60,000 nt of DNA from Antedon mediterranea (GCF_964355755.1 NC_092676.1:19266288-19326287), one strand, 5' to 3'; counted from the first letter of the stretch, positions 27,201-32,685 are shown. Made by a program: numbers and translations. Notes: generated by a model from the sequence alone, not told the origin.

Positions 27201-30200
27201 GGAACGTACCAACGTACACAAGGCTAACACTTAGCGTATCTTTTCTAACACGAAGAAAATGATGACGGTGGTACGTTCCCACATGAGGGCGTGGTTGCGG
27301 ACGGGTCCATTATAATACAGGGGTGTTCTAGGAACTTTTCACTTTCGTATCTAAGCCCTCCCTCTGGAGAGCACGGGCTATTGTCGGTTTATACAGGTAA
27401 GCTAGGCACGATATAGACACAATGTTATTAAATAGTTTAAATTTAAAGTTTTTGTTAAACTGTAACAATTAATCAATATAAATGAGTGGAAAAATGACTA
27501 GTTATTTACAGAATACATTTATAGTTTACTATTAAAAATCCTAGCATTACATCATTAATAAGTACCAAATTCAGATTTGGTATGTTTATTTTAAATTTAC
27601 TATTATAGTAAAGAATATACCTTATAATAATAAATAGGAGAAATCATAATTTGTTATTAATAAATACAGTAGTAATTAATAGGTTGATATTGTTAAACTT
27701 CGGCCCAGAGCATATGTTTATTTATGAATAAATTCCTGAAGACAGAAGTATAGTGCCAAGTCTGGGTAAAAAAAGTAATAATATAAACAAACCTAGCATA
27801 AACTGTAAAATCTATACAAAAACATTATTGTAATGTCATTTCGATTGTACTGTCCTGCAATAGCTGGCCTTGAAGTACAGACAAGGTACTGGTAGTTAAT
27901 TTGCCTCAATTTATTATAAAAATAATGATAACAACTGTAGGTTAACATTTAATACTAATAAAATATAGGTTATAATATTTTGGAATTTTAAATGATGTTT
28001 AGAAATATAAGTTCAAATTATCAATGAAACTAAAACTATAATTACTGTAGTATCTCTATTCACTTTGTAAAATACATAATTACCTACAATTAAATATGTA
28101 TTTTTATAGAACACAATCATTCTTTCGCAATTTGTACAGGTTGAAATGAGTAGTATGGTAGTTAAAATTAATTTTCAGTTCAGCTGGTTGATATTCAAAA
28201 TGCACTGTAACTAATATGTAGTATAGTGGCCTATAAATCATGTTTCCTACTACTGTACTCAATAAACAACAATTAATGATGAGATGAATATCTGTCTATA
28301 GATATGTACAGTATTGTTTTGCAATATGTACAGTACAGTCAGATTTACTACAAAAAAAGGAGCCATATAATTGTTTAAAACATAATTAATGACATTATAG
28401 ATTATGGTTGTAATGCACCATCTAGGTATACAATATGATTGCCCAGTGTCTTGCTTCAAAGTAATCTACTGTACTATAGACTAGTAGTACATATAACTAA
28501 GTCTAAATAGACAACGTTCTGAATGCAATTTTGATCCATCTAGGTATAATGGCAATATTGCCCAGTGTCTTTGCTTCAAAGTTAAATCTACTTCACTACT
28601 TTTCTAACGTTCAAAATGAAATTTTGATCACTATCAAAACACTTTCAATATCGAATCTCAATTCTAATGAGTATCACTCACTGTTTGCCAACTCTATTAT
28701 TCAAAGTTTCTAAATAAAATTATTTAATATCTTCCCAATTCAAGGTTTTTAAAATATTAATTAATATTATTAATAATTTACCCAGAAACTTGATTACCTA
28801 CTGTACCTACCAAAGTTAGAATAAATTGTCCATAAAACCAACTTAATGGATAAATAACTAATAGTAATACTGTATACCTTAACATACCTGTATGAAAGTA
28901 AAACAATTACTTTACAGAGATTATTTTCAGATGGGTCAGAATGATTAAATAAAATAAATAAATACTTATAATTTATTTGACATTTATGATTTAGTATTAT
29001 TAAGGTGTAATTAGGACTTTACAAAATGTCTCCTGCTCACCATTCCATTTCCATCAAGGAAACATGTAATAATATTGACTGTAGTCTGGTTGTAAATTTT
29101 CAGTCATTATCATTTGAAAATGGCCTAAGCTTAATGTAGCATCAGTTTCAATGACACATTTGAAAAATTAATATTATGCTATGAATCAAACATGCACTTT
29201 ACTCATATCACATGTCTATTGCAACTTAAGTGATTTGACCAATCGCAAATGATGGATTTTTCGAACTATTGCTTGTCATTGGTCAACTTGTTGCATTTCT
29301 AGTGGGAACCAAGATGAAGCGAAGATGGAGGATACACATTTTTCAGTTGAGTAAGGTTCTACTACTATGATGCAATTTGAAAAATAATAATAAATAAATA
29401 GAAACCCAAAAAAGGGTATTGGATTTTGGCATGTTTTCCGTTGCATATAAAAGCAATGTTTTGACATAAGAAAGGCTTGTATTGTGGTCAATTGAAAGAA
29501 GTCTTTTATTATAAACAGTGGTTTATAAAATTGGTTTGAACAACAGTACTTATATTCTGTTCCATCAGGATGCACACTGTTGATGCATGTTGGAATTAAT
29601 ATTAATTCCTCTATGGTTGACGCAACATTAAGACAGTATTGAGGCGGTTTCCTGTGTTTAGGCTTTGACAGGAAACTCTATCCTTGACAATTGTTTGTTT
29701 GTGGATGGTGCCTACAGTTCTCAGTTCCTTCCTTTATCAATCACCTACTACTAATTACTAGATACACACAGGAAGTGATGTAAAATTAAATACATACTTA
29801 TTTTAAATACCATATTTAATTGAATAAATGCCAAAATTAAATGAAATTCCTCCCTCGAGCATCCTCTCCTCTCCTCCCCATTATTTGGAATAAACATCCC
29901 CTCCTCCCATAGAACATCATTTGGAATAAATTCCCCCTAGAGGCGTTTATTAATATTATCCTAGAATAAACGCCCAGCCACATGCATACTGGAACACAAT
30001 ATTGTATTACAACACATTTATATTTGTAGTACAATTCATTGATTGGCATGATCAACAATTTACCAAGCATTTTGAAACAATTTTTACTGTATTTTATTGC
30101 TACTTGATATCAATTGTGAATTTGTATTTTTTCATATATATATATATTAATTAGGGGGTATATAAAATACCTGAACACTACAGGTAAACACCCTGGGACA

Positions 30201-32636
30201 TTTATTTTGATAAACACAGTGTTTTTTTTATTCAACCTGTTTAATTTTAACCTTAAATACATTACTGTACTGTACACTGTAGTAGGGATTTCCATTTGCT
30301 ACAAAAAGTGCAGGGTACCTCTACACTGTACTATAGATAGGTGAAAACAAAATGTGGGTAGGAACCTCAGAGACTAGTTTTATTAAAATGTTTCATGGGT
30401 GGATGTTGTTCTGAGTGGAATAAAATAAAACCATAGCCAACTAGTACTGTACATACTTTATGAGTTAAAATTTGTAGAATCAATGTTGAATGAAAATCAA
30501 GCATGGTGAGATATTAAATTACTGTGTAGCGTGTGTACCTTGTACCCAACACTACAGTTACATGAAGAGAGTAGTACATTCAGCAATCAGTTTAATTGTG
30601 ACTTTGTTTATCCTATTACCTTTACCCTTTACAAAAAGAGCAATTATTATCCTCTTTGATCTTTACATACTAAAAATAAGCAATCCTCATACAACCGGTG
30701 TTTAATGTATGTCCTGTGTCATGTCAATTAATATTATGTGATTTGAATATTAACAAAACTGAGTAAATGGTATGTTAAGGAGGATTTGATGAACACGGGT
30801 GTGAAATGTACAGTAGTATATTTAATGACAATCTACTGAAGCATAGAGAGATTGGAAATGTGGATTTTAGTCGAGAAATTTGAAATAAGATTTGATTATT
30901 ATTACTAATATTTAAATTATATTATAATGAACACTGTGACAGACTATTAACAATTTAATTGGGGAATCCGATGATGTATGGTGTGAGTACTACTGTATTG
31001 TACAGCTCACTGTACATTTTAAATGATTGTGGGAACCTGTACTAAAGCTGCACAATGTGTAAAAACATATACTGTAATAAATATATAGGCCATTAAACTA
31101 AATACCCACGACCTACTGGTATGTGTGTGGCTTATTAATTTCGCATTTAGTAATATCTTTATTAGATGATTTATTTGCATGTGGTTGCAAGGCAATTTTG
31201 ACAACTATGGTTCAAGGACAAGGAGTCTACTATATTTTGCTTCCTGTGATCAGCAGTGCAAATACTATGGGCAACTTTTATTTACAGTAGTAAAACTGGG
31301 CTAGGTCAGACGTAAATTGCATACAATTTTTTCATTTGAAGTAGTTTTATATCAAACTGTTTAAAGGTTTTATGTTGTGTACTGTATTTTTCTTCTTTTT
31401 TTTTTAGTTTTTGAGAAGAATTTGGTACTGTAGCTTTTACTGCTCTCAGTAACTGTTGATCAAATCACAATTGAATGTGCTCTTTTTTTTTCATTTTAAT
31501 TATTAAATAGTAGTGGTCCCTATACACACTAGGAGATGTTTTAACAGATATGACATGTTTCAAACTCATCACAAAATATTTTGTGCATTTGAGCAACTAT
31601 AGTATGGATGTAATTATGTATCAACTACCAAAATTAAACAGTAAATGTGAGTTTGAAAAATGAATTTGTTTTGATTTTGTTAATATCAGGAGATTGGATG
31701 AAAATTCTGGGGGCTTCTGGAGAATTCTGCAGTAATACAACAGTGTGAGGCACAATTAGTGATACTGGGAGGAGTTGAAATTGCTACTATAGTATCAGCA
31801 ATGTGACACTCAGCTAGGTTACTTACCAATTCTAATCCTTGGTGAAATGGAACTTCTTTCCAATCTTGTTCTGGAAATCGTTGTAGTATCTTGCCATTAC
31901 AAAAACCACCCTCTGTGAATAAAATAACAAGAATACCTCATTGTGATTTGACAGTAAATAGATCTTTAAACACTAAAAAAAATTCTCTACCCTAGTATTA
32001 GGAAAAAAAAAGATGACCAGATTATAAATATTACCTCCAGAAGGTCGTGACAAAAAAAACCTCAAAGCAATTTGAAAAAGTCATTAAGCAAAGAAACAAA
32101 TTCGCAAACCCCAGGTCCATAAACACATCATCACTAGCTTCCTACATTCAAGGCTCGAGCCTACTGTATTACTGTACTATCCAGCCTAGACAGCTAGTGC
32201 CAGTGGTCAAGAAAGTCTAGCTAGGGCCTACATAAAAAAGAATTAAAAAACGCAAAATACACCACACACACACGTCATTCACATCATCACAACATAAACA
32301 GTATCAATTAGTCCTAACAAGACAAGAGTTAGTTAGGAATTTGGAAGACAGATTGCCGATAAACCTAGAGACTAATCTACAAATGGAAAATATTATGGAT
32401 GTAGGCTAGGCCTCACTCTACGGCCACTTTACTTGCATTGGGCTTGGCCTGCCTCGGCAGGATGCAGCCTAGCTAAGCCTAGTTTTAGACCGCACCAGAG
32501 GCTAGCCTATTTTCCTGAACGGGAAGACGGGAATCCCAGGGCGAAACACGCCCAGTATTTAAATATTTGAACCTTACTTACGTTCTTTTTCGTGATCATA
32601 TCCAACAACAACAAAATAGTCTGCTAAACGAGACAT
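46..32636 (-). CDS. Sbf: SBF1/SBF2 (MTMR5/MTMR13) orthologue, 5' portion, 16 coding exons
   Basis: This is a myotubularin-family pseudophosphatase whose N-terminal DENN module acts in this family as a Rab guanine-nucleotide exchange factor on endosomal membranes. Sixteen exons with GT/AG borders join in frame to 697 codons: 32582-32636, 31827-31912, 21717-21974, 21073-21186, 15726-15831, 15007-15139, 14406-14514, 13818-13931, 13040-13234, 9958-10086, 9245-9343, 2643-2777, 1994-2176, 1186-1335, 811-879, 46-201. The protein opens [17 protein letters not shown], like the vertebrate proteins, and carries [33 protein letters not shown] and CVQDHPVW, all recognisable landmarks of SBF1/2. uDENN, DENN and dDENN occupy roughly residues 1-440, and the SBF2 domain starts near 530. 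Vertebrate proteins are about 1,850 residues, so GRAM, phosphatase-like and PH parts lie beyond position 1. No stop or frameshift is seen. Most invertebrates have a single Sbf, so I do not choose between SBF1 and SBF2. Confidence 0.96.
305..580. mobile_element. MITE with about 75-bp inverted arms (family 1, copy 1)
   Basis: Arms run from TAGTCTATGAGTGATAGCTT (332) inwards through ACCGACATAGGCC and CCCCTTCAAGGGGAGAACAT. They reappear inverted up to TAATAGACTA (580). The left arm has a 4-base insert (AGTA) relative to the right. A further 27 bp on the left, AATTACACAAACCARTAGTG onwards, is shared with the copy at 27033, so the element is asymmetric. It lies in the Sbf intron between exons 15 and 16. 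Confidence 0.8.
811..879 (-). CDS. Sbf: Sbf coding exon 15
   Basis: Twenty-three codons, residues 623-645. It begins EDSSTEEF and ends [10 protein letters not shown], aligning with the family segment SSLEEY...LLPLTSAFYR. The acceptor is CTTTTCAG and the donor GTGAGT. Confidence 0.93.
1186..1335 (-). CDS. Sbf: Sbf coding exon 14 (SBF2 domain)
   Basis: Fifty codons, residues 573-622. It includes [26 protein letters not shown] and [15 protein letters not shown], conserved SBF2-domain helices. The acceptor is TCAACAG and the donor GTAAAT. Confidence 0.96.
1994..2176 (-). CDS. Sbf: Sbf coding exon 13 (SBF2 domain)
   Basis: Sixty-one codons, residues 512-572. It contains VVPNGP and [20 protein letters not shown], matching [20 protein letters not shown] of vertebrate proteins. 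The lysine-rich stretch at its start is variable. The acceptor is TTTCAG and the donor GTAAGG. Confidence 0.96.
2643..2777 (-). CDS. Sbf: Sbf coding exon 12
   Basis: Forty-five codons, residues 467-511. It includes [20 protein letters not shown], the linker between dDENN and the SBF2 domain (family P.P......V..LPFP.I). The acceptor is ATAACAG and the donor GTAAGT. Confidence 0.92.
2778..3183. other. Intron sequence before the SGNH ORF, no recognised feature
   Basis: A 65-codon minus-strand frame (3024-2827) crosses it, but I recognise no domain and it has no counterpart in SBF proteins. It might be the true left end of the retroelement. Confidence 0.4.
3184..3762 (+). CDS. SGNH/GDSL-type hydrolase domain protein, 192 aa, probably retroelement-associated
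   Basis: A single open frame with the SGNH hydrolase blocks: GHSFIRRL near residue 9 (nucleophile Ser, block I), a Gly-containing block [12 protein letters not shown] near residue 71 (Asn, block III), and [12 protein letters not shown] near residue 157 (catalytic Asp-x-x-His, block V). Such enzymes hydrolyse esters; the substrate here is unknown. It lies inside Sbf intron 11 on the opposite strand, about 1 kb upstream of the gag-like ORF. SGNH ORFs are reported in some non-LTR and tyrosine-recombinase retroelements, so it may be an accessory ORF of that element. An A-run of about 22 bases begins 25 bases after the stop, after an AATAAA-like signal, so a separate retrocopy is the alternative. 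No frameshift is seen, and no intron is needed. Confidence 0.75.
   Translation: MPITVCLFGHSFIRRLRDYANTPFNNAANMRLSKHNFVIAYRCRGGLKLHQYPSLLYAWPVSPDVVIIQLGENDLADRDNRYIVTRLCTFVDFLLCGTGCKLVMICQLLKRSPNVVGGRFNDRIIELNRTLERRFANRHDVILWKHRGLWGDLSHLHVDGVHLGPSGMYKYMRSVRGAMMHAEKILKRPVFK
3787..3810 (+). repeat. Poly(A) tract after the SGNH ORF
   Basis: A nearly pure A-run follows AAATAAA (about 3757-3763) by some 25 bases. This spacing is that of a polyadenylated transcript copied back into DNA. I could not find a matching target duplication around the ORF. Confidence 0.6.
3858..3886. repeat. AT dinucleotide microsatellite
   Basis: A (TA)n run in an AT-rich stretch between the SGNH ORF and the foldback at 4049. 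Confidence 0.8.
4049..4213. repeat. Foldback (hairpin) element inside the retroelement upstream region
   Basis: Two arms of about 75 bp are inverted around a 13-base loop (TCGGCTTTACCTC). The inner 47 bp on each side, from GGTACAAATAATGGCACGAG inwards, are essentially perfect. The outer parts, ACAAATAATGAATGTTT and its complement, match with a few changes. It could be a small MITE, or a structural part of the retroelement 5' region. Confidence 0.8.
4307..4643 (+). repeat. Three degenerate repeats with CCTGG...CCAGG dyads in the retroelement leader
   Basis: The word CCTGGGTAAYTYCCAGC, followed after a few bases by GCTGTGCCTCCAGG, occurs at 4307-4344, 4471-4509 and 4610-4643. Each can fold on itself (CCTGG with CCAGG). 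Surrounding sequence (CCACCAAC, GGCCGACCAT or its complement, TATACTATGCC) also recurs, so the leader appears built from diverged units of about 140-160 bp. Confidence 0.65.
4756..5676 (+). CDS. Gag-like ORF1 of the tyrosine-recombinase retrotransposon
   Basis: About 306 aa from the ATG at 4756 (AAAATGCCG); an in-frame ATG at 4726 would add ten residues of no clear use. The N-terminus is basic and Pro/Thr-rich ([15 protein letters not shown]), suiting nucleic-acid binding or nuclear entry. The middle is predicted helical. The C-terminus has a Cys/His cluster: [19 protein letters not shown] (spacing C-x8-C-x4-C-x3-H), then CPLCDLPHP. That arrangement is typical of gag-like proteins of DIRS/Ngaro elements. 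It should coat the element RNA. The last 209 bases overlap the upstream extension of ORF2 in another frame. Confidence 0.85.
   Translation: MPKSKSTRRSAAPKPTTTEQPTANIDYEKLAEAVAKQMKKPTDAPPATNSSEGDGPSAMEEAVTPLISDLLQGEPSTGFQLTMMDTIALGSDIPLPTKTKIWNDQYIEIRSLLPNQRDPHMSVTIAGNQVRVESDQKRKPLTVLEWQQAFHIYAAIFLEKFPKECFNILKYANNILELSITAQNNAWRAYDEQFRRARQGRSLKWEVLHTELMLKLVTYQSVPMTTSGVRTGFNQPFRGVPKGYCFAFHTGKTCTAHPCTFKHNCPLCDLPHPKIRCRKQRPSGFGHITARNQTAKQGNITNTSKS
5678..7222 (+). CDS. Reverse transcriptase-RNase H, ORF2 of the retrotransposon
   Basis: About 514 aa from the ATG at 5678; the frame is open back to 5468. RT motifs run in order: [35 protein letters not shown] with catalytic Asp, [14 protein letters not shown], and [11 protein letters not shown], where LDD replaces the usual xDD box. 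RNase H follows with the four acidic positions: FTDAAGS, LELFPIV, RSDNQAV and [11 protein letters not shown]. The protein copies element RNA to DNA and removes the RNA strand. ORF2 is in the +1 frame relative to gag, and the gag stop is one base upstream of this ATG (TAAAATG), suggesting reinitiation or frameshifting. Frame is intact. Confidence 0.93.
   Translation: MLASYLTGYSPRLFTNLISGFSVGFRLCCNTLPPPGIARNHPSAINHPEQITTFIKIGIQRKRLAGPFVSPPFSDFVASPLGVIPKAEAGKFRIIQDLSYQRGVSVNSGIPSEASAVSYDTIDSVIMLVLRNGIGCLMAKADIEDAFRIVPIHPDDYHLLGFSWEGLLYFDKCLPMGASRSCQIFESFSRAIIWIMGNKFQVHESSHILDDFWFVGSAHSKTCREALASFIFLCRRIGVPIKDSKTVAPTTNIIIYGIEVDSINMICRLPDAKVTKIKSILDKFVTRKKVTLRELQSLIGLLSYACSVVLPGRTFLRRLINLLSLAKHPNHFIRLSLEAKQDLYMWLTFIKHFNGKALILPEKWITSDTIRLFTDAAGSIGCGAILGSDWFAFPWPCSFLGRSIAVLELFPIVIALETWAPRLANKRILFRSDNQAVCEILNKKTAKDATLLRLLRRLVLCCLNHNILFKAKHIPGKENVLADLLSRLKINKALSLDKSLSAHPTEVQHELLHI
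7200..7355 (+). repeat. Short tandem repeats between RT and recombinase ORFs
   Basis: The word AGTCCAGCTTGGGCTGCTTC recurs with changes at about 7196, 7253, 7293 and 7338, spaced roughly 40-57 bp. The first copy overlaps the end of the RT ORF. The function is unknown; it lies where a splice or translation signal for the third ORF could be. Confidence 0.6.
7423..8211 (+). CDS. Tyrosine recombinase, ORF3 of the retrotransposon
   Basis: The open frame begins at 7423 and the first ATG is at 7516 (231 aa from there). The stretch before that [22 protein letters not shown], looks like the N-terminal core-binding part of XerD-like recombinases, so translation probably starts upstream, by splicing or a non-AUG start. 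Catalytic residues are visible: Arg in [13 protein letters not shown], Lys in HHKTGVGKP, the HxxR box in [13 protein letters not shown], Trp in FGRWKSS, and the Tyr nucleophile in KKYIR. It would integrate a circular DNA copy of the element without a target duplication. The reading frame is intact. Confidence 0.9.
   Translation, partial: THSKEQPIGTICNFLSHLFDKGLAPGTISSHMSAISFVHKLVGLPDPSGFFLVQKIIRGIHSRAAKVDSRLPITKGILIRLLDALQFIEPLLPHRLLLEALFLTAFQGFFRLGELASKAKDSNVVQRNDLTLNETGALIIIRHHKTGVGKPPVSVSFAPWVREKYCPVAALTNYLAHCQQSTGPLFQHLDGKAVTQQFVSCRLRAAVSFIGLNPSHYKGHSFRIGAATHAASLGMSDSLIQQFGRWKSSVFKKYIRISSFSS
8240..8289 (+). other. Stem-loop shortly after the recombinase stop
   Basis: GTCTGGGTG pairs with CACCCAGAC (9-bp stem), and a smaller stem (GGGTGGGAACCCATCC) is nested within. 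It is GC-rich in an AT-rich setting and may be part of the element's 3' RNA structure. Confidence 0.5.
8301..9244. other. AT-rich intron sequence downstream of the retrotransposon
   Basis: Only short AT-rich frames occur (for example 8655-8915), with no domain. The 3' end of the retroelement must lie in the first few hundred bases. Confidence 0.5.
9245..9343 (-). CDS. Sbf: Sbf coding exon 11
   Basis: Thirty-three codons, residues 434-466. It ends [12 protein letters not shown], aligning with the helix HVRELAEQLFKN that closes the dDENN region. The acceptor is a T-run followed by TAG and the donor is GTAAGT. The following 6.5-kb intron holds the Ngaro-like retrotransposon. Confidence 0.9.
9443..9502. 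repeat. Short tract of the GCAGTTGAATAAGT minisatellite
   Basis: AAGTGCTGCAATTGAAAAGG, GTGCTGCAGTTGAATAAGTG and TAGTGGTTGAATAAGTCAG are the reverse complement of the repeat words at 14643-14984. They sit beside exon 11. Confidence 0.7.
9958..10086 (-). CDS. Sbf: Sbf coding exon 10 (dDENN)
   Basis: Forty-three codons, residues 391-433. It includes [15 protein letters not shown] and CDIFDK, an almost invariant SBF1/2 motif. The acceptor is TTTCCACAG and the donor GTATGT. Confidence 0.96.
10160..10434. mobile_element. MITE with AAGCCTGGTTTCCAT inverted ends
   Basis: The left end AAAGCCTGGTTTCCATTAAA and the right end TTTTATGGAAACCAGGCTTT are inverted. The next segment, ATCGCTAC, is also repeated inside each arm, giving two nested copies per side. 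A TA on each side could be the target duplication. It lies in Sbf intron 9. Confidence 0.75.
10491..12511. mobile_element. 2,003-bp element with inverted ends and 9-bp target duplication
   Basis: The element spans 10500-12502. It starts AGGTATCCCAATGAAA and ends TTTCATTGGGATACCT, a 16-bp inverted pair. ACTTATAGT flanks it on both sides (10491-10499 and 12503-12511), a perfect 9-bp duplication. This length suits Mutator-like elements, but hAT (8 bp) is not excluded if an end is shifted. There is no coding capacity; the interior is AT-rich with GC-rich islands. It fills most of Sbf intron 9. Confidence 0.85.
13040..13234 (-). CDS. Sbf: Sbf coding exon 9 (dDENN)
   Basis: Sixty-five codons, residues 326-390. 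It includes [24 protein letters not shown] and [12 protein letters not shown], the first dDENN helices. The acceptor is TTTCTTAG and the donor GTAATG. Confidence 0.96.
13327..13516. mobile_element. pogo/Tigger-like MITE, 186 bp, TA duplication
   Basis: The element 13329-13514 starts CAGTCAATTCTCCCAAAACC and ends GGAGAATTGACTG, flanked by TA on each side. Inverted ends beginning CAGT and TA target duplications are typical of pogo-type Tc1/mariner elements. Inner words CTGGTTTT and TCTGGTTTTGGGAGAG recur. It is non-coding and lies in the intron between exons 8 and 9. Confidence 0.8.
13621..13750. mobile_element. TTA-flanked MITE with AGCTCTGTCT ends (copy 1)
   Basis: The element 13624-13747 (124 bp) has ends AGCTCTGTCT and AGACAGAGCT, each flanked by TTA. 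Three-base TWA duplications suit PIF/Harbinger (Tourist-like) elements. The interior GGTAGTGATATGTC and GGGCACATCACATTTTTTTG recurs, inverted, in the copy at 19710. Confidence 0.8.
13818..13931 (-). CDS. Sbf: Sbf coding exon 8 (DENN core end)
   Basis: Thirty-eight codons, residues 288-325. It contains [13 protein letters not shown], the conserved DLDGG turn followed by the linker into dDENN. The acceptor is CTACAG and the donor GTAGGA, a slightly weaker donor than its neighbours. Confidence 0.94.
14093..14390 (+). mobile_element. tRNA-derived SINE (copy 1)
   Basis: A degenerate tRNA-like head (GTTGGACTACTGATC...) precedes a conserved central segment, CTCTCCACCTAGGTGTACAA then ATGGGTACCTGGTAAGGTC, shared with the copy near 17.4 kb. 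The 3' part has AAGCGCTATATAACTTAAG, a tail word common in SINEs mobilised by L2/CR1-type LINEs. Box B is decayed in this copy. It lies beside exon 8 in the same intron as exon 7's acceptor. Confidence 0.75.
14406..14514 (-). CDS. Sbf: Sbf coding exon 7 (DENN core)
   Basis: It encodes [15 protein letters not shown] and [11 protein letters not shown], the DENN core signature (family YIPILP...PTPFIIGVHS). The acceptor is TTTTCCAG and the donor GTAAGT. Confidence 0.96.
14643..14984. repeat. Minisatellite, unit about 18 bp (ACTGCAGTACTTATTCAA)
   Basis: About eighteen imperfect units alternate between ACTGCAGTACTTATTCAA and ACTACACTTATTCAACC types; the unit contains the PstI palindrome CTGCAG. 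It sits in the intron directly upstream of exon 7 and ends 22 bp before exon 6's donor. Confidence 0.85.
15007..15139 (-). CDS. Sbf: Sbf coding exon 6 (DENN core)
   Basis: It encodes about 44 residues. The core motif [14 protein letters not shown] is the strand-helix pair typical of DENN domains (family pattern LTENKVLFHS). The acceptor is TTTACAG and the donor GTAAGC. It ends in phase 2 and joins exon 7 to form KYCYVYIP. Confidence 0.95.
15726..15831 (-). CDS. Sbf: Sbf coding exon 5 (DENN core)
   Basis: Thirty-five codons plus one base. It includes [12 protein letters not shown] and [11 protein letters not shown], the start of the DENN core. The acceptor is TTTTTTCAG and the donor GTACGT. 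The split Gly codon is completed in exon 6. Confidence 0.96.
15832..17100. other. Left half of Sbf intron 4, no recognised feature
   Basis: Unique-looking sequence; short frames at 16309-16696 have no support. A slightly GC-richer segment at 16090-16450 could be part of an old element but shows no clear ends. Confidence 0.4.
17101..17131. repeat. Perfect 13-bp-arm hairpin
   Basis: AATGAGTCCAAAT and ATTTGGACTCATT are inverted around a short A/C-rich loop. It may be a remnant of an inverted-repeat element. Confidence 0.7.
17329..17361. repeat. Palindrome AGATGGTACGC...GCGTACCATCT
   Basis: Eleven-base arms flank GAGCGAAGCGA, itself nearly dyad (GAGCGAAGCGAGC). It lies just upstream of the SINE at 17413 and may be the end of an older element. 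Confidence 0.65.
17413..17680 (+). mobile_element. tRNA-derived SINE (copy 2) with recognisable box B
   Basis: The head has TGGCAGTGTGGACTACTG (box A-like) and GGGTTTGAATCC (box B-like, near GGTTCRANTCC), followed by TCTCCACCCAGGTGTACAAA and TGGGTACCTGGTAAGGACG. Comparison with copy 1 fixes the central domain. The tail is diverged (GTGCTTAAGGTTTC). Short ORFs here are not genes. Confidence 0.75.
18629..18917. mobile_element. MITE with GTATGACC ends and iterated GTGCGTCAT words
   Basis: The left end GTATGACCAACTATATGAAC and the right end inverse (GTATGACCCACTATATGACC) match over about 40 bp, into GAGAGGTGC. Inside, GGTGCGTCAT, GTACGTCAC and ATGCGTCA recur at least seven times. No coding frame. 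It lies in Sbf intron 4. Confidence 0.8.
19710..19855. mobile_element. MITE with GCTCTGTCT ends (copy 2)
   Basis: Ends GCTCTGTCTACAC and GTGTAGACAGAGC, plus the interior ATGTGATGTGCCCATAAATA, match the copy at 13624 in the opposite orientation. It is somewhat longer and more diverged. It lies in Sbf intron 4. Confidence 0.75.
20852..21012. mobile_element. MITE with AGCNTGGTTCCCACTAG ends, TTA flanks
   Basis: Ends AGCGTGGTTCCCACTAG and CTAGTGGGAACCAAGCT are inverted, each flanked by TTA. Inner words GACGCAACAC and TTGCGTTTACGTCC are also inverted. It ends about 60 bp before exon 4's donor. A related fragment lies at 29222. Confidence 0.75.
21073..21186 (-). CDS. Sbf: Sbf coding exon 4
   Basis: Thirty-eight codons, residues 134-171. 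It starts [10 protein letters not shown] and ends PAPGGSQ, matching the conserved uDENN/DENN linker (vertebrate CLGLIYT...PAAGGSQ). The acceptor is TTTCAG and the donor GTAAAT. Both borders are in phase 0. Confidence 0.95.
21717..21974 (-). CDS. Sbf: Sbf coding exon 3 (uDENN)
   Basis: Eighty-six codons, residues 48-133. It begins [12 protein letters not shown] and contains [12 protein letters not shown] and [11 protein letters not shown], the conserved uDENN strands. The acceptor is TTTTACAG and the donor GTGAGT. A variable acidic insert lies between the two conserved blocks, as in other members. Confidence 0.96.
22085..22153. repeat. Three tandem copies of a 20-bp unit
   Basis: The unit TATAGATAGTTGAGCGCTG is repeated three times, with the outer copies varying to GAGCTGGG. 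It lies next to exon 3. Confidence 0.8.
22225..22261. repeat. TAG trinucleotide microsatellite
   Basis: A (TAG)n run interrupted once by a CAGG. Confidence 0.85.
22540..22610. mobile_element. Solo right end of MITE family 1
   Basis: TTTCGGTTATGTTCTCCCCT through CCAGGTAAGCTAGTCACGTA matches the right arm of the copy at 305-580, with small changes (CAGTTCATCC for CGGTTCATCC). No matching left arm is adjacent, so this is a truncated copy. Confidence 0.75.
22611..24683. other. AT-rich part of Sbf intron 2
   Basis: A-rich simple repeats (AAATAAAAATAAA at about 22626-22658) and several CTGTAC/TACAGT words; no gene or clear element. Confidence 0.4.
24684..25621. mobile_element. Harbinger-like non-autonomous element, 932 bp, with ATATACCGTATAT iterons
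   Basis: The element 24687-25618 starts GGGCCCGTTTCTGCTGCCA and ends as the inverse of GGCCTCGTTTCTGCTGCCA. TTA flanks both sides. The G-rich start and TWA duplication are features of PIF/Harbinger. Both ends carry tandem ATATACCGTATA motifs, at least ten in total, each itself near-palindromic. A second inner inverted pair (CCGTTTCCGCTGCA at about 24776 and TGCAGCAGAAACGGG at about 25412) is present. No transposase ORF. It lies in Sbf intron 2. Confidence 0.85.
25622..27032. other. Intron 2 segment with a possible old repeat at about 25823-26235
   Basis: ATTAAAGGGGAGCTCCGGG at 25823 and TTCCTTTAATCCGGGGAT near 26215 look like loosely inverted ends of a roughly 400-bp element, but the match is short. 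An ATT microsatellite lies near 26570-26610. No gene is supported. Confidence 0.35.
27033..27419. mobile_element. MITE with 150-bp near-perfect arms (family 1, variant)
   Basis: Arms 27061-27210 and 27270-27419 are inverted copies with few differences around a 59-base loop. The outermost 35 bp on each side (GTCTAT, CTAGCTTAC, CTG.AT.AACCGACA) match the copy at 305-580, while the inner arm is unrelated. The extra left segment from AATTACACAAACC is also shared. It lies in Sbf intron 2. Confidence 0.85.
29222..29315. mobile_element. Truncated relative of the MITE at 20852
   Basis: ATTTGACCAATCGCAAATGA and TTTCTAGTGGGAACCAAGAT match the interior and right end of the 20852 element. The left end is missing or diverged. 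Confidence 0.6.
29820..29990. repeat. Degenerate GGAATAAAC tandem repeat
   Basis: TTTGGAATAAACATCCCCTC, TTTGGAATAAATTCCCCCTA and CTAGAATAAACGCCC recur with CT-rich spacers. It looks like a decayed minisatellite or element end; the ORF across it is not a gene. Confidence 0.55.
31827..31912 (-). CDS. Sbf: Sbf coding exon 2
   Basis: It encodes residues 19-47, including [10 protein letters not shown], which matches the uDENN segment of SBF proteins. The acceptor is TTCACAG just above 31912 and the donor is GTAAGT at 31826. It ends on a full codon (GLEL), continuing into FCQPGGW of exon 3. Confidence 0.95.
32582..32636 (-). CDS. Sbf: Sbf coding exon 1 (start codon)
   Basis: It encodes residues 1-18 plus the first base of codon 19. 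The ATG at 32636-32634 has A at -3 (AAAAATGT), a favourable context. The donor is GTAAGT at 32581-32576. The split codon joins exon 2 to give Gln. The start is supported by the family N-terminus MxRLADYF. Confidence 0.95.
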
Positions 32637-32685
32637 TTTTAAGCAGTTTTTATTATCATCGTCCCATCGCAAAAGTCAGTTCTTA

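Larger units (their letters stand above)
27420..31826. other. Long AT-rich part of Sbf intron 2
   Basis: Apart from the two repeats listed separately it holds no recognised gene. It contains two near copies of ATCTAGGTATA...CCCAGTGTCT..GCTTCAAAGT (about 28420-28470 and 28538-28582), a small local duplication. The frames here are shorter than 100 codons and lack domains. Confidence 0.45.
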